In this document: piece after piece, positions 25,957-33,678 of the stretch | How the letters are laid out: every line of letters begins with the position of its first letter | How positions within the stretch are numbered: the stretch's first letter is position 1 | Assembly: GCA_017437065.1 (NCBI GenBank) | Contig: JAFSBX010000070.1 | Span: 1 to 64,000 of the forward strand | Direction: 5' to 3' | Length of the DNA: 64,000 bases | DNA from: Lachnospiraceae bacterium | Lineage (GTDB): Bacteria; Bacillota; Clostridia; Lachnospirales; Lachnospiraceae | The notes under the pieces: model-generated | The model's database searches: none | The model's input: the letters and a program-made list of their open reading frames with translations, nothing else | What the model was told of the DNA's origin: nothing | Translations under genes and position numbers: made by a program

Positions 25957-26187
25957 TTAGATAGTATATGGTTTAAGAACTTCTAATACTTCATCTGCAT
26001 TATCTTCTGCATGGATGTTTAAATCAATTGGTTTGGATAAATCCAAGCTGAAAATACCCATGATAGATTTTGCATCGATAACGTATCTTCCTGATACTAA
26101 ATCAAAATCGTAATCGAATTTTGTAATATCGTTTACGAAAGATTTTACCTTATCAATAGAATTTAATGAAATCTGTACTGTTTTCAT
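25957..26187 (-). CDS. HPr-like protein lacking the active-site histidine, 76 aa
   Basis: The fold matches HPr, the PTS phosphocarrier: the central RYVIDAKSIMGIFSLDL aligns with the segment around Ser46, with Ser41 here as its equivalent, and the C terminus EVLEVLKPYTI is typical. The N-terminal active site, normally GLHARP with His15, is replaced by NSIDKVKS, so it cannot carry phosphate from enzyme I in the usual way. It recalls Crh of Bacillus, a His-less HPr paralogue acting as a CcpA cofactor, though the loss is more extensive. A strong AAGGAGG precedes its ATG, and a promoter and a terminator frame it as a single-gene unit. Function is inferred. Confidence 0.75.
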   Translation of the reverse strand: MKTVQISLNSIDKVKSFVNDITKFDYDFDLVSGRYVIDAKSIMGIFSLDLSKPIDLNIHAEDNADEVLEVLKPYTI

Positions 26188-26226
26188 TGGAACTACCTCC
26201 TTAATTTTTTCATACCTTCTGTTTCT

Positions 26227-26255
26227 ATACTAAAGGCTGAAAACGCAAAAGTCAA
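26227..26255 (-). promoter_or_regulatory. Sigma-A promoter of the HPr-like gene
   Basis: On the minus strand, TTGACT (26255-26250), a 17-base spacer and TAGTAT (26232-26227), 40 bases upstream of the start codon. Confidence 0.55.
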
Positions 26256-26288
26256 TGATAAAACAGTACAAAATTAGTGAGGAATAAT

Positions 26289-27638
26289 ATGAAAAGTGTA
26301 GCATTACACAATCTTGGATGTAAAGTTAATGCCTATGAAATTGATGTTATGCAACAAATGTTACAAGAAAAAGGCTATAAAATTGTATCATTTGATGAAC
26401 AGGCGGACATTTATATAGTAAATACATGCACTGTGACGAATATTGCAGACAGAAAGAGCAGACAGATGCTTCATCAGGCAAAAAAAAGAAATCCGAATGC
26501 CATAGTGGTGGCAGTAGGCTGCTATGTACAGACGGGAAAAGAGAATGTGTTATTGGATGAAGGTGTGGACCTCTGTGTGGGAAATAACAGAAAAAAAGAC
26601 CTGATTCCGATTTTGGAAGCGTATTTTGAAGAACAGGATAAAACCATACATGATACCAGTGTAATAGACATTAATCATACGGCAGAATATGAAGAAATGA
26701 TGCTGAAAAAAACAGCAGAGCATACGCGGGCATACATTAAAATTCAGGACGGATGCAATCAGTTTTGTTCGTATTGCATTATTCCTTATGCCAGAGGACG
26801 GGTAAGAAGCAGAAAGCCGGAAGATGTACTTGCAGAGGTGCGTGGCATTGTAGAAAACGGATATCAGGAAATCGTTTTAACAGGTATCCATATCAGTTCC
26901 TACGGGATTGATTTTTCCGGGGAAACTGCATCTAATGGAATGCCAAAGTATACTGGAAAATCAAAGCTTCTTGAACTGATAAAAGAAATTCATAAAATAG
27001 AAGGTTTAAAAAGAATTCGTTTAGGCTCTCTGGAACCTCGCATTATTTCAGAAGAATTTGCGTTGGAATTAAGTAAATTGGAAAAGGTGTGTCCACATTT
27101 TCATCTGTCACTGCAAAGTGGCTGCAATGCAACTTTGAAAAGAATGAATAGACATTACAGTGCGGAGGAATACTATGAGAAAGTAGAACTTTTACGCCGT
27201 GTGTATGATAATCCTGCAATCACTACGGATGTTATCGTAGGATTTCCGGGAGAAACAGAAGAAGAATTTAAGGAAACGGAACAATATTTAAATAAAATTT
27301 CTTTTTACGAAATGCATGTATTTAAGTATTCAAAAAGACAGGGGACTCCTGCTGCAACCATGGAGAATCAAGTACCGGACGGAGTAAAACAGGAACGCAG
27401 CGGTTATTTGCTGGCTATGGAAAAAGAGCAGTCAAAAAATTTCCGTAAACAGAAGATAGGAACTGTTTCGGAAGTTCTTTTTGAAGAACCGAAAGTGATG
27501 GATGGAGAAGTTTACCAAATCGGGCATACTGCGGAATATATTAAAGTTGCTAAAAAAGAAACAAAAGATTTGTCTAACTGCCTGATAAAGGGCAAAATAA
27601 TCGGATTTTTGGAAGATGATATACTCTTAATGGAATAA
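26289..27638 (+). CDS. mtaB: tRNA t6A37 methylthiotransferase MtaB, 449 aa
   Basis: Radical-SAM enzyme converting t6A37 to ms2t6A37 in tRNAs. The N-terminal MTTase domain begins with HNLGCKVNAYE; the radical-SAM cluster motif is CNQFCSYCIIPYARG; a C-terminal TRAM-like domain ends the protein. GCKVNAYE rather than GCQMN marks MtaB as opposed to MiaB. ATG 26289 is chosen over GTG 26277 from the GAGG at 26278. It is divergent from the HPr-like gene, with only about 100 bases between the start codons. Confidence 0.93.
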   Translation: MKSVALHNLGCKVNAYEIDVMQQMLQEKGYKIVSFDEQADIYIVNTCTVTNIADRKSRQMLHQAKKRNPNAIVVAVGCYVQTGKENVLLDEGVDLCVGNNRKKDLIPILEAYFEEQDKTIHDTSVIDINHTAEYEEMMLKKTAEHTRAYIKIQDGCNQFCSYCIIPYARGRVRSRKPEDVLAEVRGIVENGYQEIVLTGIHISSYGIDFSGETASNGMPKYTGKSKLLELIKEIHKIEGLKRIRLGSLEPRIISEEFALELSKLEKVCPHFHLSLQSGCNATLKRMNRHYSAEEYYEKVELLRRVYDNPAITTDVIVGFPGETEEEFKETEQYLNKISFYEMHVFKYSKRQGTPAATMENQVPDGVKQERSGYLLAMEKEQSKNFRKQKIGTVSEVLFEEPKVMDGEVYQIGHTAEYIKVAKKETKDLSNCLIKGKIIGFLEDDILLME

Positions 27639-27781
27639 AACATCTTTATTAGTTAAGAAATTAAGAAAGTATACATTGAATTTTAAAGGTAGATAAGGTA
27701 ATATAGGAATAATAGGGGCGATTTACGCCATGGAGCAGTAGTAAGAAAGTACAGACATTGAGAAAGGCATGGCTATATAGT

Positions 27782-28069
27782 ATGCAGGATAGATTTGGAG
27801 AGAAAAATACAGATTTAGGTAATACACAGTTTTTTAAAGTGGATTTAGAACCGGAAACGGGTGTAAAAGTAGTACTGAGGGAAGTTTACGAAGCACTTAC
27901 GGAAAAAGGGTATAATCCGGTGAACCAGATAGTGGGATATATTATGTCAGGAGATCCGACTTATATTACAAGTCACAAAAATGCCAGAAGTCTAATCATG
28001 AAAGTAGAAAGAGACGAACTGGTAGAAGAGATGCTGAAAGAGTATATTAAAAACAATCAGTGGAAATAG
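27782..28069 (+). CDS. ireB: IreB-family regulatory phosphoprotein (UPF0297), 95 aa
   Basis: Small cytoplasmic protein of the IreB/YrzL family, which in Enterococcus is a substrate of the PASTA kinase IreK and affects cephalosporin tolerance. The core [20 protein letters not shown] followed by [16 protein letters not shown] is diagnostic. ATG 27782 is family-typical, although the best Shine-Dalgarno (GAAAGG) is 14 bases upstream; TTG 27758 is the alternative. It starts the conserved set ireB-ruvX-DUF1292. Confidence 0.88.
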   Translation: MQDRFGEKNTDLGNTQFFKVDLEPETGVKVVLREVYEALTEKGYNPVNQIVGYIMSGDPTYITSHKNARSLIMKVERDELVEEMLKEYIKNNQWK

Positions 28070-28087
28070 GATTGGAGAGAAGAATCC

Positions 28088-28519
28088 ATGCGTATAATGG
28101 GATTGGATTTTGGTTCAAAGACTGTAGGAGTGGCAATTAGCGATTCTTTGCTTATTACGGCACAGGGAATTGAAATAATTCGCAGAAAAGAAGAAAATAA
28201 ACTGCGTCAGACACTGGCGCGAATTGAAGCACTGATAGAAGAATATGAAGTGACAGAGATTGTTCTCGGTTTTCCTAAAAACATGAATGATACTTTAGGT
28301 GAACGTGCAGAGCTTTCTTTAGAGTTTAAAGAAAAATTGGAACGTAGAACCGGATTACCTGTAGTGATGTGGGATGAAAGACTGACTACGGTAGCAGCTG
28401 ATAAGGCTATGATGGAAGCAGGTATACGCAGAGAAAATCGGAAAGAGTATGTGGATATGATTGCCGCAACGTTTATTTTGCAGGGATATCTGGATTTACG
28501 TGCAAACAGTCAAAACTAA
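28088..28519 (+). CDS. ruvX: Putative Holliday junction resolvase RuvX/YqgF, 143 aa
   Basis: RNase H-fold nuclease family implicated in pre-16S rRNA 5' end maturation and proposed as a Holliday junction resolvase. The motifs [16 protein letters not shown] (first acidic residue), [15 protein letters not shown] and [13 protein letters not shown] are present, with a last acidic residue in [14 protein letters not shown]. Typical length. It lies 18 bases after ireB, the usual Firmicutes order. Confidence 0.92.
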   Translation: MRIMGLDFGSKTVGVAISDSLLITAQGIEIIRRKEENKLRQTLARIEALIEEYEVTEIVLGFPKNMNDTLGERAELSLEFKEKLERRTGLPVVMWDERLTTVAADKAMMEAGIRRENRKEYVDMIAATFILQGYLDLRANSQN

Positions 28520-28575
28520 GACAGAAGAAAAGAGCGCCGTGAAGCGACAGAATTTGAAAAGGCCTGGTGATTGAA

Positions 28576-28833
28576 ATGGAGAAGATTACATTTAATCCGG
28601 AGGGAGAAACTCCGGTTGATTTTTATGTTCTTGAACAGACAACGATTGCAGGAGTAAATTATATTCTTGTTACTGATGTGGAAGAAGGGGATGGAGAAGC
28701 CCTTATTTTAAAAGATTTGTCAGCAACTGAAGATGCAGACAGTCTTTATGAAATCGTTTCGGATGAGACGGAATTAAATGCAGTTGCGACTGTTTTTGAG
28801 AATATTTTAGAAGATATCGAATTGGAAAAGTAA
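28576..28833 (+). CDS. DUF1292 (YrzB-like) protein, 85 aa
   Basis: Small acidic protein of the DUF1292 family, recognised by FYVLEQTTIAGVNYILVTD and the acidic C terminus. Its function is unknown, but it almost always accompanies ireB and ruvX. ATG 28576 gives the family-like start MEKITF; GTG 28567 is closer to the AAAAGG at 28557-28562. A decayed fur gene follows immediately. Confidence 0.85.
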   Translation: MEKITFNPEGETPVDFYVLEQTTIAGVNYILVTDVEEGDGEALILKDLSATEDADSLYEIVSDETELNAVATVFENILEDIELEK

Positions 28834-29050
28834 GCAGATTTATAACTGCTGAAAATATATGTGTTTGTAAAAGCAGACTGTCCTGAAATTGGATGAGCTG
28901 TTGTTTATGGAACAATACAGATGTTCTTAGAATTAAACTTACTGAATCGGATGAATCTTGGTGATGGCTATGTCCGCTATGAAACAGAGAGCAGAGATGC
29001 GGATACATCAAAACACCATCATTACCTGATTTTTCAGATCATGAAGTGAA
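28834..29050 (+). pseudogene. Decayed Fur-family regulator gene
   Basis: Translating from 28861 in frame gives VFVKADCPEIG, a TGA stop, AVVYGTIQMFLELNLLNRMN, then LGDGYVRYETESRDADTSKH and HHYLI before drifting to a stop at 29047-29049. This lines up with the Fur helix-turn-helix (KADCPEIG-x-ATVYRT) and the start of the metal-binding HHHH-LI region. Upstream, 28846-28860 reads TAENI in another frame, matching the TAEEIY segment. So the gene has lost its N terminus and its C-terminal metal/dimerisation domain, and carries at least one stop and one frameshift. A fur gene between DUF1292 and RNase J is, as I recall, usual in related bacteria. Confidence 0.8.
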
Positions 29051-29090
29051 ACTCTACGGGTATCGGAAAAGAATATGGAGGTAAAACTGA

Positions 29091-30767
29091 TTGAAAAAAA
29101 ATGAACAGAAAAGTGATTCCAAGTTAAAGATTATTCCTTTAGGAGGCTTGGAACAGATTGGTATGAATATTACTGCCTTCGAGTATGAAGACAGTATTGT
29201 TGTGGTGGACTGCGGTCTCTCTTTCCCGACAGATGATATGCTGGGAATTGATCTTGTTATTCCTGATTTTACTTATTTAAAAGAAAATATCAGTAAAGTA
29301 AAGGGATTAATGATTACTCATGGTCATGAAGATCATATTGGAGCGATTCCATACATGATGAAGGAAATGAATGTTCCGATTTATGCAACCAAACTGACGA
29401 TGGGAATTATTGAACATAAATTAAAAGAGCATAATCTTGTAAATTGTACAAAGAGAAAAGTGGTAAAATTCGGACAATCTATTAATTTAGGCAAGTTCCG
29501 TATTGAATTTATAAAAACAAATCACTCGATTGTTGATGCGGCTGCATTGGCAATTTATTCGCCGGCAGGAACGGTTGTACACACCGGAGATTTTAAAATT
29601 GATTACACACCGGTATTCGGTGATGCTATTGATTTACAGCGTTTTGCAGAAATCGGTAAAAAGGGTGTACTGGCACTCATGTGTGACAGTACCAATGCTG
29701 AAAGACCGGGATTTACTCAGTCAGAAAAGACGATTGGAAAAACATTTGATACTTTGTTTGCTGAACACAAAAATACGCGTATAATTATTGCAACCTTTGC
29801 ATCAAACGTTGACCGTGTACAGCAGATTATTAATTCGGCATATAAATTTGACAGAAAAGTTGTAGTAGAAGGCCGAAGTATGGTTAATATAATAGAGACG
29901 GCAACCTCTTTAGGATATTTGGATATACCGGACAAGACTTTGATTGATATAGAACAGTTAAAGAACTACCCTGATGAGAAGACAGTTATTATTACAACAG
30001 GAAGTCAGGGAGAAAGTATGGCGGCACTTTCCCGTATGGCAGGAAATATGCATCGTAAAATTTCTATCGGCCCCGGAGATACTGTAATTTTCTCATCCAA
30101 TCCGATACCGGGAAATGAAAAAGCGGTTACGAATATCATTAATGAATTAATGATGAAGGGGGCTGACGTTATTTTTCAGGATGTGCATGTATCAGGACAT
30201 GCATGTCAGGAAGAAATTAAATTGATTTACACACTGGTTCAGCCGAAATATTCCATTCCTGTACATGGGGAATATAAGCATTTAAAGGCACAGGCGAAGA
30301 TTGCAGGTGAACTGGGAATTGAAAAAGAAAATATTTTTATTCTGAATTCCGGAGATGTGCTGGAATTGGACAGTGAAAGCGCAGCAGTTACCGGAAAAGT
30401 GCAGACCGGAGGTATTCTGGTAGATGGTCTTGGTGTTGGAGATGTAGGAAATGTAGTCCTTCGTGACAGACAGCATCTTGCCGCAGACGGTATCATGATT
30501 GTTGTGTTGGCATTAGACAGATATACAAACCAGCTTGTATCCGGACCGGATATTGTGTCAAGAGGTTTCGTATATGTAAGAGAATCCGATGCACTGATGG
30601 AAGAGGCTAGGGAAGTCATTAGTGTAGGAATTGACAGCTGTTTGGATAAAGGAGTTGCAGACTGGGGAAAAATCAAGTCTACAATTAAAGATTCTCTTAG
30701 CGAATTTGTATGGAAAAAGACGAAACGCCGTCCGATGATTTTGCCGATTATTATGGAAGTAGAATAA
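29091..30767 (+). CDS. rnjA: Ribonuclease J, 558 aa
   Basis: Metallo-beta-lactamase/beta-CASP ribonuclease with 5'-3' exonuclease and endonuclease activity, central to Firmicutes mRNA decay and rRNA maturation. The zinc motif THGHEDHIG places H77, H79, D81 and H82; later motifs HTGDFK, GRSM and SGHACQEE are present. The start is TTG 29091, 9 bases after GGAGG; no ATG fits better. Length is typical. The region directly upstream is the decayed fur gene. Confidence 0.93.
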   Translation: MKKNEQKSDSKLKIIPLGGLEQIGMNITAFEYEDSIVVVDCGLSFPTDDMLGIDLVIPDFTYLKENISKVKGLMITHGHEDHIGAIPYMMKEMNVPIYATKLTMGIIEHKLKEHNLVNCTKRKVVKFGQSINLGKFRIEFIKTNHSIVDAAALAIYSPAGTVVHTGDFKIDYTPVFGDAIDLQRFAEIGKKGVLALMCDSTNAERPGFTQSEKTIGKTFDTLFAEHKNTRIIIATFASNVDRVQQIINSAYKFDRKVVVEGRSMVNIIETATSLGYLDIPDKTLIDIEQLKNYPDEKTVIITTGSQGESMAALSRMAGNMHRKISIGPGDTVIFSSNPIPGNEKAVTNIINELMMKGADVIFQDVHVSGHACQEEIKLIYTLVQPKYSIPVHGEYKHLKAQAKIAGELGIEKENIFILNSGDVLELDSESAAVTGKVQTGGILVDGLGVGDVGNVVLRDRQHLAADGIMIVVLALDRYTNQLVSGPDIVSRGFVYVRESDALMEEAREVISVGIDSCLDKGVADWGKIKSTIKDSLSEFVWKKTKRRPMILPIIMEVE

Positions 30768-30803
30768 TCTTACACAGGTTAAGGGGAAGATGAGGTTGTT
30801 ATT

Positions 30804-31130
30804 ATGACTAAAGTGCAACAGGCAGTAGAGGATTTATTGTCTGTGATTAGACAGACAGAAGAATATACAGAATACAGGTGTCAGCTTGAAAAATTAAAAA
30901 TGCAACCTGAGTTGCATAGACAGGTGGATGCTTTTCGGAGTGAGAATTTTGAGCTTCAGAGTTTAACTCCTGAGGATCAGTTGCTTCAAAAAACAGAGCA
31001 GTTTGAAGAAAAATACCGGGTTTTAAGAGAAAATCCGCTGGTAATGGACTTTTTGGAGGCAGAACTGGCTTTCTGCCGTATGATGCAGGAAACACATCTG
31101 AAAATAACGGAAGGGTTGCAGTTTGAGTAA
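30804..31130 (+). CDS. YlbF/YmcA-family protein, 108 aa
   Basis: Small all-helical protein of the YlbF family (DUF964), whose Bacillus members form the Y-complex that adjusts RNase Y. Recognisable features are VEDLLSVIRQTEEYTEYR near the N terminus and the EKYRVLRENPLVMDFLEAE motif. It lies 36 bases after RNase J, so an RNA-decay connection is plausible but not shown. The next gene follows closely. Confidence 0.75.
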   Translation: MTKVQQAVEDLLSVIRQTEEYTEYRCQLEKLKMQPELHRQVDAFRSENFELQSLTPEDQLLQKTEQFEEKYRVLRENPLVMDFLEAELAFCRMMQETHLKITEGLQFE

Positions 31131-31176
31131 ACTGCAACTAACGTTTGTTATAGGCGGAAAGAGGAGCAAAGTTGTT

Positions 31177-31572
31177 ATGAACGGTAAACAGATGGCAGGT
31201 ACTATTTTAGGAACGGTAGTTAAAATTGCAATTGCGATATTAGTTATCTTTTTTGTATACAAAGCGTCAACGGTTGCGTACGATTACGGATATCGTATTT
31301 TTGCGGAAGGTCCGGTGTCGGAAGAACCGGGGTTTGATGTAACAATTGCTATTACCAGTGACAAGGATGTAAGTGATATAGGAGAGCTTTTAGAAACCAG
31401 AGGTTTAATCAGGGACGGAAAATTGTTCGTTCTTCAGGAATTGCTTTCTGAGTATCATGGAAAAATAAAAGAGGGAGCGTATACACTTAATACTTCTATG
31501 ACGGTGGATGAAATGCTGGAAATCATGGCGGGAAAAGCGGAAAAATCAGAAAGCGAAGCCGGAGAGAACTGA
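31177..31572 (+). CDS. Short MltG-like membrane protein without the catalytic domain, 131 aa
   Basis: One N-terminal membrane segment (about 9-32, VVKIAIAILVIFFVYKAS) and an extracellular domain resembling the LysM-like N-terminal part of the endolytic transglycosylase MltG: ITSDKDVSDIGELLETRGLI, then KIKEGAYTLNTSMTVDEMLE. The catalytic YceG domain is absent, so it cannot cleave glycan as MltG does. ATG 31177 follows GAGGAG; TTG 31123, which overlaps the previous gene, is the alternative. Function unknown; perhaps a scaffold near septal peptidoglycan synthesis. It precedes trmR, as full-length mltG often does in Firmicutes. Confidence 0.7.
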   Translation: MNGKQMAGTILGTVVKIAIAILVIFFVYKASTVAYDYGYRIFAEGPVSEEPGFDVTIAITSDKDVSDIGELLETRGLIRDGKLFVLQELLSEYHGKIKEGAYTLNTSMTVDEMLEIMAGKAEKSESEAGEN

Positions 31573-31591
31573 TGGAAGGTGAGATGGAATC

Positions 31592-32233
31592 ATGATAGTA
31601 GATGAAAGAATGGTTTCCTTCATTAATTCTTTTGATAGAGGAAACACTCCGTTTTTGGATGAGCTGGAGCGCTATGCCGAAGAAACCAATGTGCCGATTA
31701 TACGGAAAGAAATGCAGGGATTTTTAAAGCTGTTGCTTGCCATGAAGAGACCTGCAAACATTCTTGAAGTAGGAACAGCCATTGGTTTTTCCGCGTTACT
31801 GATGAAAGAATACGCTCCGGAAAACTGCCATATTACAACGATAGAAAAATATGAAAAAAGAATTCCACTGGCGAAGGAAAACTTTAAAAAAGCCGGAAAG
31901 GAAAGTGGAATTACCCTTTTGGAAGGAGATGCCACGGAGATTTTAAAAGAGCTTACCGGAACTTTTGATTTCATTTTTATGGATGCGGCGAAGGGACAAT
32001 ACATACATTTTTTGCCGGATATTTTGAGACTGATGCCGGAAGGCGGATTGCTTGTTTCTGATAACGTATTGCAGGACGGAGATATTTTGGAATCCCGTTA
32101 TGCGGTGACGAGAAGAAATCGTACCATTCATGCCAGAATGAGGGATTATTTATATGAATTAAAGCATCATGAACAGCTGGAAACGGCAATTTTACCGGTA
32201 GGTGATGGTGTGACGGTCAGTGTGAAACGTTAA
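31592..32233 (+). CDS. trmR: O-methyltransferase, likely TrmR (tRNA 5-hydroxyuridine methylation), 213 aa
   Basis: SAM-dependent class I methyltransferase of the YrrM/CaiE-like O-methyltransferase family. Motif I is ILEVGTAIGFSALLM, followed by GDATEILKELTG and DFIFMDAAKGQY with its metal-binding aspartates, then LLVSDNVLQDG. In Bacillus, TrmR methylates 5-hydroxyuridine at position 34 of tRNA; the adjacent U32 family gene here, as in Bacillus yrrMNO, supports that role over a small-molecule catechol methyltransferase. The spacing to the U32 gene is 30 bases. Confidence 0.85.
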   Translation: MIVDERMVSFINSFDRGNTPFLDELERYAEETNVPIIRKEMQGFLKLLLAMKRPANILEVGTAIGFSALLMKEYAPENCHITTIEKYEKRIPLAKENFKKAGKESGITLLEGDATEILKELTGTFDFIFMDAAKGQYIHFLPDILRLMPEGGLLVSDNVLQDGDILESRYAVTRRNRTIHARMRDYLYELKHHEQLETAILPVGDGVTVSVKR

Positions 32234-32263
32234 GGATTATTTATAAAGAAAGGCTTATTTAGT

Positions 32264-33502
32264 ATGGGAAATACAAAAAAGAAGCCGGAACTTCTGATTC
32301 CGGCAAGTAGCTTGGAAGTTTTAAAAACTGCGGTAATGTTTGGTGCGGATGCTGTTTATATCGGTGGAGAGGCATTTGGACTCAGAGCGAAAGCAAAGAA
32401 TTTTACCAAAGAAGAAATGAAAGAAGGTATTGAATTTGCACATGCCCATGGAGTGCATGTTCACGTAACAGCCAATATTCTTGCCCATAATAATGATTTG
32501 GATGGTGCGGCAGAATATTTTAAAGAATTGAAAGAATTGAAACCGGATGCGTTAATTGTGGCAGATCCGGGAATGTTTACACTGGCAAGGGAAATTTGCC
32601 CTGAAATAGATATACATGTATCCACACAGGCAAATAACACCAACTACCAGACTTTTAATTTCTGGTACAAACAGGGAGCGAAAAGAGTTGTATCTGCAAG
32701 AGAACTTTCTTTGGCTGAAATTAAAGAAATCCGTGAAAAAATTCCGGAAGATTTAGAAATTGAAAGTTTTATTCATGGTGCAATGTGTATTTCCTATTCG
32801 GGCAGATGTCTGCTTAGCAATTATTTTACGGGAAGAGATGCAAATCAGGGAGCTTGCACTCATCCGTGCCGCTGGAAATATGCGATTGTGGAGGAAACCA
32901 GACCGGGCGAATATATGCCGGTTTATGAAAATGAGAGAGGAACTTACATTTTTAACTCTAAAGATTTGTGTATGATTGAACATATTCCTGAAATGATTGA
33001 TGCCGGAATTGACAGTATGAAAATAGAGGGAAGAATGAAAACGGCACTTTATGTGGCAACTGTGGCTAGAACGTACCGCAAAGCCATTGACGATTATATG
33101 GAGTCAGAAGAAAAATATCGTGCCAATATGGACTGGTACAAGGCAGAAATTTCAAAATGTACTTATCGTCAGTTTACGACAGGTTTCTACTTTGGAAAAC
33201 CGGATGAAAATACACAGATTTATGATAATAATACTTATATTAATGAATATATATATTTAGGTATTGTAGAAGGCATTGATGAAAATGGAAGAGCCAGACT
33301 TTCACAGAGAAACAAATTCTGTGTAGGCGATGAAATTGAAATCATGAAGCCGGACGGAAACAATGTTTCGGTTACTGTAAATGGAATTTATACAGAGAAT
33401 GGTGAATCGGTAGAAAGTGCACCACATCCGAAACAGGCATTGTTTGTGGAATTGTCCGAAACACCTAAGCAGTATGATCTGCTTCGCATAAAAAACAGTT
33501 AA
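32264..33502 (+). CDS. trhP: U32-family tRNA hydroxylation protein (TrhP-like), 412 aa
   Basis: Peptidase U32 family protein; characterised relatives (TrhP, RlhA) hydroxylate RNA bases rather than cleave peptides. The signature FIHGAMCISYSGRCLLS is intact, and further cysteines in GACTHPCRW probably hold an iron-sulfur cluster. The C-terminal beta domain follows. Bacillus has two such genes (yrrN, yrrO) beside trmR; here there is one, so it may do the job alone. A shared transcript with trmR is likely from the 30-base spacing. Confidence 0.88.
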   Translation: MGNTKKKPELLIPASSLEVLKTAVMFGADAVYIGGEAFGLRAKAKNFTKEEMKEGIEFAHAHGVHVHVTANILAHNNDLDGAAEYFKELKELKPDALIVADPGMFTLAREICPEIDIHVSTQANNTNYQTFNFWYKQGAKRVVSARELSLAEIKEIREKIPEDLEIESFIHGAMCISYSGRCLLSNYFTGRDANQGACTHPCRWKYAIVEETRPGEYMPVYENERGTYIFNSKDLCMIEHIPEMIDAGIDSMKIEGRMKTALYVATVARTYRKAIDDYMESEEKYRANMDWYKAEISKCTYRQFTTGFYFGKPDENTQIYDNNTYINEYIYLGIVEGIDENGRARLSQRNKFCVGDEIEIMKPDGNNVSVTVNGIYTENGESVESAPHPKQALFVELSETPKQYDLLRIKNS

Positions 33503-33600
33503 ATGCATTTGGTGAAAACATGGTTATCGGTTACGGAGTGAACAGTAACTACGCATGTGCATAAAAATGTATAAAGTAAATGTATGAAGAAAAATAAATG

Positions 33601-33630
33601 TTGACCGTCAATAAGCACATATTGTACAAT
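33601..33630 (+). promoter_or_regulatory. Sigma-A promoter of glnN
   Basis: TTGACC (33601-33606), 18-base spacer, TACAAT (33625-33630), 49 bases before the start codon. I see no obvious glutamine riboswitch or GlnR-type site upstream. Confidence 0.6.
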
Positions 33631-33678
33631 GTGGAAAGTTAAGAGGCATAATTCACGGATAAGAAAGGAAATAGTACA

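Noticed and set aside
33503..33678. Riboswitch before glnN
   Set aside because: One small hairpin (GTTAC/GTAAC) is visible but no conserved glutamine-aptamer core; a simple promoter explains the region.
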